17,929 nucleotides of DNA from Daedaleopsis sinensis. Taxonomy: Eukaryota > Basidiomycota > Agaricomycetes > Polyporales > Polyporaceae. The notes under the pieces were generated by a model. That model ran no database searches. It was not told where the DNA came from and worked only from the letters and a program-made list of their open reading frames with translations. Positions 10,867 through 17,929 of this stretch are shown piece by piece; positions within the stretch are counted from its first letter, which is position 1, and each line of letters starts with the position of its first letter. Where the stretch lies: positions 1-17,929 of the forward strand of contig JAWMBF010000023.1 in NCBI GenBank assembly GCA_033807695.1. Direction: 5' to 3'. The position numbers were made by a program, and so were the translations under genes.

Positions 10867-10873
10867 TATATAA
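10867..10873 (+). promoter_or_regulatory. TATA box candidate for gene D
   Basis: TATATAA lies 242 bases upstream of the ATG at 11115. The interval holds a CT-rich leader (TGCTGCTGTTCTTCTACC and similar), which fits a transcription start some 30 bases after the TATA and a 5' leader of about 200 bases. Confidence 0.4.
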
Positions 10874-11114
10874 CGGGTCGTATCGTGCCAGCTTGCTGAT
10901 GTCGCCATCGATTTAATGCTGCTCAGTTCGGACAGTTGTTGCTTTGATATTGAATGTAGTCACGTGCCCTCGATGCTGCAGGCCGAAGCACAACGGACTT
11001 GTGGCGCGACACTCTGCTGCTGTTCTTCTACCACTACCTCTTCTACTCGGCTCTCATCCACTCGGAAAGACTACCGCCTGCTGTCTCTTGTCATATACTC
11101 TGTCGACTTTCAAA

Positions 11115-14100
11115 ATGAGTTCCTCGCCTGGCGATGAGACGCAGCCATCAGCTCCGGAACCTAGCTCATCAACCCAAACCAACTTGGTTACCGGGTGCGA
11201 CGCCGCAGGACAGACTGCGGGGCAGTCTACTGCAAACCCTATCGCTACCACCAAGAAGCGCGGGAAGGGCAAGAAGTCAACGCCTATCGAAATCCTCGAA
11301 CCCGACCATCCTCCCCCGGCAGGCCACTCCACCAAAACCCGCGCCACTCGATTCAATTGGAATGTGGCTCACTACTCCCCTCACGTCGCATACATGGTTT
11401 CCAAGTATGCAGGTTTCTATGCGCTCGAGGGAACCGATGCGACTGCGTACGCCGAAGGCGTCGCCGCGGAGATGTACACAGGCAGTCCCAGGGCTGTGCC
11501 CGGCAGAACGTTTGATTGGCAAGGGCTGACTTTTGGCGTCGTGACCAAGGTATGTCTTCATCGCGAAGCACGTACAACCTGAGTACTAACCAACCTTTAG
11601 TGTGGTGTGGGAGGTGGTGGTAGGAGATAGTATTCTCTTTCCCGCAACAGGGTCACGGTGGACAGCTATTCCCTTATGCGCCGGCGCTGCCAATGAGTGC
11701 CACCGGAACACAATCTCAGCAAGCCAATCTAGTGGGTTGGCTCCGAACGCAGTAAACCCGCACTTCCAGGCAGGCACAGGCACCATGCTGCCGACAGTGA
11801 GTCTTATCAATATTTGGAGTAAGTACTCCTTGTCGCCCCGCGCTGAGCCGCTGATTTGTTGAGCAGGGGCTGTCTGCTCCAACCGAGTCAAATCATCTCG
11901 CAGCATATGCAGCCATGCTTGGGGGACAGCAAAATCAAGCCAACATGGCGCAGCATACCGGTGTTCCCCCAGGTTACAATTCATGGGAGGAAGCCTACAG
12001 GAGCACGATGGCTACGATGCAAAACTACATGATGATGTCCGTCTCGTGATTGCATAATCTACCTCCCGCTGACTTGTACATGCATACAGGCAGTCAGTCA
12101 TGCCACTCTACAGGTGAGTTCACGCCCATATATGCGTGAATAAATTCCATTACGTTCATTTTCAGTCATCAACCGGCGTTTAACGGAGGCGCCCATGCGA
12201 GTTTCGCCCCTCCAGCCGGTGCGAATCAGTCCTTGTCGAATGCATACATCTAGACTCACTTGCTTCACAGCCCAAATGCCTGTAGCTGTCGAACCATCCA
12301 AGGTATTTGAACGCAACACGCGCGGATGGCTCATTGTCCGCCCTCGTAGACGCGAGGACTTTCCGCAGGTGCCTGTGTTCAATTCGATCAGTTGAGCACG
12401 CACTGAAATTTATACCTTCTAGATTCTCTACTGGACTAAGGTCAACACGAAAGGCATCCCGGCCGCGCCCCCTCCAGAGCTCAGATGTGAGTACACACGC
12501 ACGCGCGGACGTACCGCCATGGCCCAAGGCGTCAACAAACACCTCAAATCTGTGTATGGACTGGACGGCCACATGATCGGTGGCTCTAGAGCTGGCCAGC
12601 TCACGATCAGGTTCTATAAATTCTGTGTCTACCTTGACAGCAACAACAAGCTGCCACCAACCTGGGCTACTGGCATTGATCCCATATCAGAGAACGAGTA
12701 CAACTACTGGATGTCCTCCCAATTCGAGGAATGCCAGCTCTGCGACCACAACTACACCGCACGTGAGATAGCCATCATGAACTTCATGCAATGGCGCAAG
12801 AAGCGCAACTTTCGAGCAGACAAACTAGCTGCCAAGAAGAAGAAGCACGACTTCGGTAAATCAAAACATTATTTGGTGCGCGTCATATGCTCACACCTGG
12901 TACCATACAGACATGGAATTCGCAGACAAAACCTGCGAGGCAGATGTACGCAAAGTCATGGACAGTATGTACACCATGGACAAACTCCCATTCAAAATTG
13001 ATGAGCAGGAAAACGACGCGAACATTGTATTCACCCCCGAGGAACGCCCGACCAAGCGCGCGCCAGCTATGAAGATCTTCCCACACCCAGCTCTCCTCTT
13101 CCCATCTCCCCACCTACATGCCTCCCCTCTGCCCTTCCAACCGCGCTGTCGTCGTCTGAGGCATCCACACCATCCTCGCCCCGATCTGCTCATCACCATT
13201 CACCTGCCGCTAGTGCACCCCCTTCACCGGTACCTGGTTCTGTTCACTCTTCGCCTCCTCCCAGTTGGCAGCCACTGGTGGAGACCCTGCTCTCTGCTGC
13301 ATCTCATCTCTCCCATGTCTCTTCTTCTCCCACTGTGGATGGTACGGTACCTATTGTGGACAACGCCAACCAGCCATATGCTGTGCAAGTGGCCTCCAAG
13401 TCGATGCCCCCTCCCTCATCCGCGCAGACAATGTCAGGTAGTGATGTCTTTGACAGCACGCCCAATCACGCACCTCGTCGGCCTGATCCACGCCCCATCA
13501 ACCCATCTTGTAAAGCAGTCACCACGTCAAAGACGATCGCCCAGTCTGACGAACCCGGGTCTGCCGATTCGAAAATGCTACATGGTAAGAGGGCACCCTC
13601 ATACTATGCTACATACAATGCTAACCTTTGTGGTGTTCATATCATCAATTGCCCAGGCACCAACTGTGCATTGCCGAACCGCGAAACCGCACCCGAGTGG
13701 TGTCTCTCCAAGATCCAAGCTCCTGCTACAAGTACAGCACTGCTCACGCTGCTCGCCGGAACCCCTTGCCCAGGATTCTCTTCGTCGTTGTGACCCGCCG
13801 CGCACAGCACAGTAGACTATACGACACTGTCTCAGGATCAACGTGGCCATGACAAGTCAGACAGCACTCCCATGAAGGTACTCGTATATTTAGTTGTGAT
13901 GTATGTACGCTCGCTAATGCTCTGTCTATTAGATCTCTAGTTTTTCATAAGTACACTACTGGCATCATAACCATCGACATCACTGATGATGATATCCTTT
14001 GACAGGAACAACATGTTCACGGACAGCTGGCCCCTTCCCCTGAACATCCCACCCCACGTCGATGCCGACTACCTCCCGCCGCCGCCGCCACCTGAGGATT

Positions 14101-14572
14101 CTGAGGCTGCACCGCAGAAGACACATGGGGCAGTCACACGTACAAGCGCCAAGCCCCTGGCAAACACTGAGAGTACACGCTCGCGAAGGGACATCTCATG
14201 GCCTCCTCACAAGCCCACCAGTGAGAAGAAACAGAAGTACGTGCTGTGCTTGTTTTTGGGGCACGCTAACACTTGTTGCGATCACAGAGAGATGATAGCC
14301 TGGATCTGGTACCAGAAGCACACCGGGACTCTGGAAGCTTTTGAGAGCTTCTTCAGAAGTCTTTCTGCCCACTACAAAAGGGTATGTGACCTCGCTGATC
14401 TGTATGCATGTCGTACTCATGCACGTGACTTCCAGGAATATGTCAAGTTGAACGGTGAGAAGTGCGGCCCCAAGACCAAGGTAAGTGAACCTTGTATTTC
14501 ATCGGCATCATGCACACCTGATTCCTTGTTACATAGGTCATCAAAGATGTCGGACAGGGCACGACAACGTAA
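11115..14572 (+). CDS. Gene D: 17-exon gene for an unrecognised 802-aa protein
   Basis: Exons: 11115-11549, 11651-11731, 11770-11796, 11867-12036, 12090-12113, 12166-12218, 12271-12302, 12423-12486, 12529-12855, 12911-12964, 13009-13584, 13657-13731, 13816-13900, 14006-14236, 14288-14381, 14436-14480, 14537-14572. They total 2409 nt, one open frame. Start context is TCAAAATGAG. Residues 1-75 are low-complexity with a basic KKRGKGKK (47-54), a likely nuclear signal. Residues about 150-260 are Gln/Ala/Gly/Met-rich, with a self-similar SQQANL and NQANM. The most conserved-looking part is 297-404: GQLTIRFYKFCVYLD, LPPTWATG, ECQLCDH (C364, C367, H369) and a Lys-rich end. Then comes a Ser/Pro-rich linker to about 640, a PPPPPPEDSE stretch, and a C-terminus with EMIAWIWYQKHTGTLEAF. 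Weak points: the 13732-13815 intron (it skips an in-frame TGA at 13791) and 13901-14005 (if wrong, the last 130 residues belong to a separate gene). Family unknown. Confidence 0.6.
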
Positions 14573-14904
14573 TGGAAGGTCAGTGATTCTCACTGTTAGT
14601 CAAATGGGGTTATCGCGAATGATACTGACTCTCATAATAACTCTCGGGCAGACTTGTTTCTTGGGCGCAGTTCGTCTCATGGTTGCCACTCGTTTCTTGG
14701 AGCTGCCTGTTTTTTTGGACGCAGCACACTCATGCCTTCGGTTGCACACGGATCGCCCGTGTCGTACAACACGAAGACTTCTCGCACGCAGCATCTCTTG
14801 GCCTCGAACACATGGACATTCGCACATGGAATTGGGGGTAGTAGTAGGACTAGTGTGGTGTCTACAGGATCCCGGACGGCACAGCACAGCAAGTCAGCAG
14901 AAGC

Positions 14905-14949
14905 GGGGAGGTGGGAGGTGGGGCGAGGTGGGGAGGCGGGGAGGCGGGG
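14905..14949 (+). other. G-quadruplex-forming run
   Basis: Six G-runs (five of GGGG, one of GGG) are separated by loops of 4-6 bases (AGGT, AGGT, CGAGGT, AGGC, AGGC) on the plus strand, about 330 bases past the stop of gene D. This meets the usual four-run criterion with runs to spare. Confidence 0.6.
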
Positions 14950-15276
14950 TGAGCGCTGGCGGCAGCAGGTGGGCAGGCGGGCGTGGGTTGGGTCGGCAGG
15001 TATCGGGATGCATGTGTAGTCACGAGGTATAATGCGATATGGTGCTCCGTATCTGGGACCAGCGAGATTGAGAGGGAACAACCTGGAACAAGCGGGACGA
15101 GGTGTAACAGTTTAGGACAGACACAGACACTTGTGGATGCAGTCAAAATGTGTCCTCCGACCACTTGTGTGTCTACGAATGTCTAGATGTGTCTAACTGA
15201 CAGTATATACAGGGTTGGCATGTAGACGCCCCCAGACGCATTCAGACGCAACTGGACACATGCGTTTCTGACTGGG

Positions 15277-15347
15277 TCTCAGCGAAGGCTGCCACTAAAC
15301 ATATACAAATACACGGAGCTCAGTCAAAAGACACCCAAAGTGTCCCC
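15277..15347 (+). repeat. 71-bp direct repeat, copy 1
   Basis: Aligns without gaps to 17521-17591 with 58 of 71 identical bases by hand count. Begins TCTCAGCGA and ends AAAGTGTCCCC. In one frame both copies read SQR-x-LP-x-N-x-YKYTE-x3-KTPKVSP, and four of the differences are synonymous third-position changes. Confidence 0.7.
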
Positions 15348-16865
15348 CATTTGGCTTATAAGAATATTATTAGCTAGCAGAAAATTGGAAATGTATAAGC
15401 ATCCTAATTTACTGGCAGCAGTTCCAACCAATACATTACTGGTCCAACCCCAACTCAGACATGTTCTACTAATGCATAAACTCAGTGGTCCTGGTCACAG
15501 TCACGGCTCTGCTCACTAGTAAAGTACCCGAAGTTTGGGTAAGTATTCTGCTCCTGCTACTAGTATAGGGCTCGGACTTGGATGAAGTGACAAGTCTTGA
15601 AAGTGAAAATGAACAGTGTCCTTAAATGAACTCCAAGTCCAAGTTAGTCACTGCCAAGCTAGCGGTACTTTTGACTTGTACATCTGCCTCAGGGCCATAA
15701 TTACTTGACTTGTTGCACCGCCACAGACTTCGAGTCATGAGCATAAGTTTGGAAATTGTGTACATCATTGATGCCTGGCCCCAGCTGCCAGTGCCGCATC
15801 AGCAGCACTGGACTGCAGTAGCAGTCGGAGCTTGACATCATTGTGCCACAGCCGTCCGTTACCTCTCACTGGCAGATACTAAGTACTACATGGTACATAG
15901 CCCCGGCCCGGCTGTGTAGCTACTACTATGTGCAAAGGGAAGCTCTCATTCCACTGGCAGAGCAGTGACCTTCACGATCTTCAACTCACAACCCGCCTGG
16001 GCCATCGAGTCTCAACAAGTCGCCATCCAGTGAAGTGTACAGATACTATGCTGGATCCAGTGGTGGAGCCTTGGCCAATTGAACCATCATATTCATGAGC
16101 TGTCAGTCAATGACCGTGCTTTCCGAGTTGGACTCGAAGTGCATGAGTCAGTGTTGGCTTGATCTCGAGTCCGAAAGGGACAAGTGTGTCATCATGATGG
16201 TGCAAGAGCAAGCCTGCACTAGCAGGTGCCAAGTAAGGCAAATCCAAGCAGACACAGGTGGGAGAACAAACTAAATTAGTACAGGGTCACATGATGTCCT
16301 ATGGCAGAGAGTCTACTTATTCTACTGGATTCTGTGGGCTGTGGTGACTGATGGCTTGTGCCACCGTTATGGCATGCCACTAGCACTTGCATTGACACAC
16401 ACTGAGCACTATCATCATAACAAGTGGCAGATATCTGTGTGACGGCAGGGTGATAGATTGATAGTAGTGCAATGCAAGGCAGACAGACACTCTCAGTGAG
16501 ATGTTACTACATGTAGTCAATATCAATTAAGCTCATGAATCCATGAACAATCAGTGCTGCACCCACTCGCTGTCATCGGCAGGCTGTTAAAGTTGTGCTG
16601 ACTAATTGTTGTGCTCTGTCCTCAGAGCACCCCCAGCAAATCAGCCCTAGTGGCAGGCTGGCAGGGATAATTCTATTTGAAAACTAGGGTTGTTGAGTGC
16701 AACCCCCTTTCTTATTTGGAAACCCAGTTTTGACCTGGCCTCCCGGCCGGCCTAGTCACGAGAGCCACCCAGTGGATGAGGTGCCTAAGATACCAAAACG
16801 GGTGAGCGCCCAATCAACTTGTCTGATACTTTGAGTCAACTTCGAGTTGTCAAATGTACACTGTA

Positions 16866-16959
16866 CAGGATAAGTATAGCCCAAATAAATTGAACTTATC
16901 AAGGGGTCACCCTTCTGACAGTGTGCCAGCCCAGATCGTACTGATAAATACTTATCCTG
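16866..16959. repeat. Perfect 12-bp inverted repeat, 70-base spacer
   Basis: CAGGATAAGTAT at 16866-16877 is exactly reverse-complementary to ATACTTATCCTG at 16948-16959. The total span of 94 bases would suit a small fold-back element or hairpin; no flanking target duplication was evident. Confidence 0.5.
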
Positions 16960-17167
16960 CAATCATTGCCGTACATGAATTGTTCTTACAAGTTACTAGT
17001 GTTTCAGCCAGGTTACGTGACGGTGAACTTGATTTCACAACTCTCGACAGTCCGAGTCATCCAAATCACTGCCCACAAGGTGTGCCATGCCAGTTGCCAA
17101 GCAGTGCGTCGGAGTCTACTACGAGAACTCAGCAAACACTGTGGTTGGAGGCTGTGGGTCACGGTGT

Positions 17168-17188
17168 CTACTATATACCATATAGTAG
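17168..17188. repeat. Perfect 9-bp hairpin, 3-base loop
   Basis: CTACTATAT, loop ACC, ATATAGTAG. Confidence 0.5.
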
Positions 17189-17273
17189 GTCTCTGCAGCT
17201 GGCAGTGGCAGTAGTAGGGTCTGAGGTACTTGTCTATTGCACACTGTTTCTGCCACTCAACTCAAGGTGACCT

Positions 17274-17293
17274 AGTAAGTAGTAGTACTTACT
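17274..17293. repeat. Hairpin of the AGTAAGTA/TACTTACT type, copy 1
   Basis: AGTAAGTA (17274-17281), loop GTAG, TACTTACT (17286-17293). The outer GGTGA and TCACC extend the stem with a small bulge. Confidence 0.5.
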
Positions 17294-17520
17294 CACCCTT
17301 GATGTACTAAGTGTATTTTTCCTAGATTGGGTGGTGGCGGCAGGCAGACTTTGGGAGCCAAGTTGTCCGTCGCTCAGAGTTGACCAAGCCAAATTCGCAA
17401 CTTGGTCGGTGGGCCGCAACTTTGGTCGCTACTTCGGAGTAATACCTAGTAACATAATGTAAGCTAAATTATTCACAGTGCTACTCAGACTAGATCATGT
17501 GTGTAGTTTTTCCCCTCAAC

Positions 17521-17591
17521 TCTCAGCGACAGCTGCCAAAAAACACATACAAATATACAGAGCCTGCTCGAAAGACGCCCAAAGTGTCCCC
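17521..17591 (+). repeat. 71-bp direct repeat, copy 2
   Basis: Partner of 15277-15347, same orientation, 2244 bases apart. The frame shared with copy 1 stays open here from before the repeat to about 17709, whereas copy 1's frame runs on into low-quality sequence. Confidence 0.7.
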
Positions 17592-17868
17592 GTTAGGAAG
17601 GTGCCATTCTTTGGCATCTACAGCATTATCTCCAAGCGAGAGTTTTTCGACTGCCATACCGGGTGACGCGATACTCACCTTTGTGCACTTGACACACCAG
17701 GTTTGCTGATAACATGCTACTGATTGCTCAAATCTTTGTACATGAACTTGTTTGGCATGAATTACGTGTCATAACTCAGATTATTGATCTTGCAATGACA
17801 TCCGGGGTACAACAATTATTGTGCTGCGGCGTGTGCCATGCACAGATGTCAAATTTGTGTCAGTACTA

Positions 17869-17889
17869 GTAAGTACTAGTAGTACTTAC
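17869..17889. repeat. Hairpin of the AGTAAGTA/TACTTACT type, copy 2
   Basis: GTAAGTACT, loop AGT, AGTACTTAC: 9 perfect pairs. It shares most of its stem sequence with the hairpin at 17274-17293, 595 bases away. Confidence 0.5.
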
Positions 17890-17929
17890 ACGACTAAGTA
17901 TACTGCAAAGAGTATCCTTCAAGATCAAT

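Larger units (their letters stand above)
14573..17929. other. Non-coding, repeat-like region
   Basis: No reading frame here looks like protein and no tRNA or rRNA was seen. Base composition is lower in GC than the genes to the left. It contains a G-rich run, short near-repeats of AGACGC spaced 11 bases apart (about 15225-15255), several perfect hairpins and a 71-bp duplicated sequence, each listed separately. It may be the decayed body of one or more transposable elements. Confidence 0.45.

Noticed and set aside
12913..13815. 300-codon plus-strand open frame
   Set aside because: After about 13010 it is rich in Leu/His/Pro/Arg in the manner of an off-frame shadow. Splicing out 12965-13008 (GTATGT donor) moves the real gene into the Ser/Pro-rich frame.
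5419..14572. TET/JBP dioxygenase accessory gene expected near some KDZ elements
   Set aside because: No HxD...H pattern with the expected surrounding motifs was found in any spliced reading.
13986..15032. 348-codon plus-strand open frame
   Set aside because: It reads straight through three good introns and, after 14572, through G-rich repeat DNA. Only parts of it are exons of gene D.
16854..17270. 138-codon open frame in the right-hand region
   Set aside because: It spans the 12-bp inverted repeat and a hairpin, has no splice logic around it and no recognisable motif.
5301..17420. CGCAACTTGGTC shared at 5301 and 17396
   Set aside because: Twelve identical bases followed by loose similarity is too short to claim a repeat family.
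15277..17591. Long terminal repeats of a retrotransposon
   Set aside because: Only 71 bases are shared at about 82 percent, without TG...CA ends, primer-binding site or any reverse-transcriptase reading between them.

Overview
The window looks like nuclear DNA of a basidiomycete fungus, most likely an agaricomycete. Genes are split by many short introns (about 40-120 nt) with GTRNGT-like donors, CTRAY-like branch sites and YAG acceptors, start codons follow pyrimidine-rich leaders, and the leftmost gene belongs to a transposase group expanded in these fungi. No rRNA, tRNA, CRISPR or bacterial feature was seen. All gene models were spliced by hand from frame and splice-site logic.

Layout. (1) 55-3486, minus strand: a complete nine-exon gene for a KDZ (Kyakuja-Dileera-Zisupton) DNA transposase of 979 aa, with an N-terminal CxC2-type cysteine cluster and intact acidic catalytic motifs. 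(2) 3487-5418: a spacer holding a frameshifted F-box-like relic. (3) 5419-6642 and 6868-8085, plus strand: two tandem genes, called A and B here, that are diverged paralogues of one unrecognised family. They share an exon 1 of 57 or 58 codons, a phase-0 intron just before a Cys-rich block, a WD..WV..LML..GEG core and a Lys/Gly plus hydrophobic-acidic tail. A ends in a textbook SUMO-interacting motif. B carries a one-base frame disruption at a run of nine C. (4) 8086-10148: GC-rich, mostly undecipherable DNA with scattered exon-like pieces. (5) 10149-10682: a small four-exon ORF (gene C). (6) 11115-14572: a 17-exon gene (gene D) for an 802-aa unrecognised protein. (7) 14573-17929: non-coding, repeat-like DNA with a G-quadruplex run, several perfect hairpins and an ungapped 71-bp direct repeat whose substitutions suggest a once-coding sequence.

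How the genes relate: KDZ is transcribed away from A-D, which all read rightward. A (probable SUMO contact), B, C and D could be accessory genes of a large KDZ element or the flanking genome of a KDZ insertion. The sequence alone does not decide, because no element termini were found.
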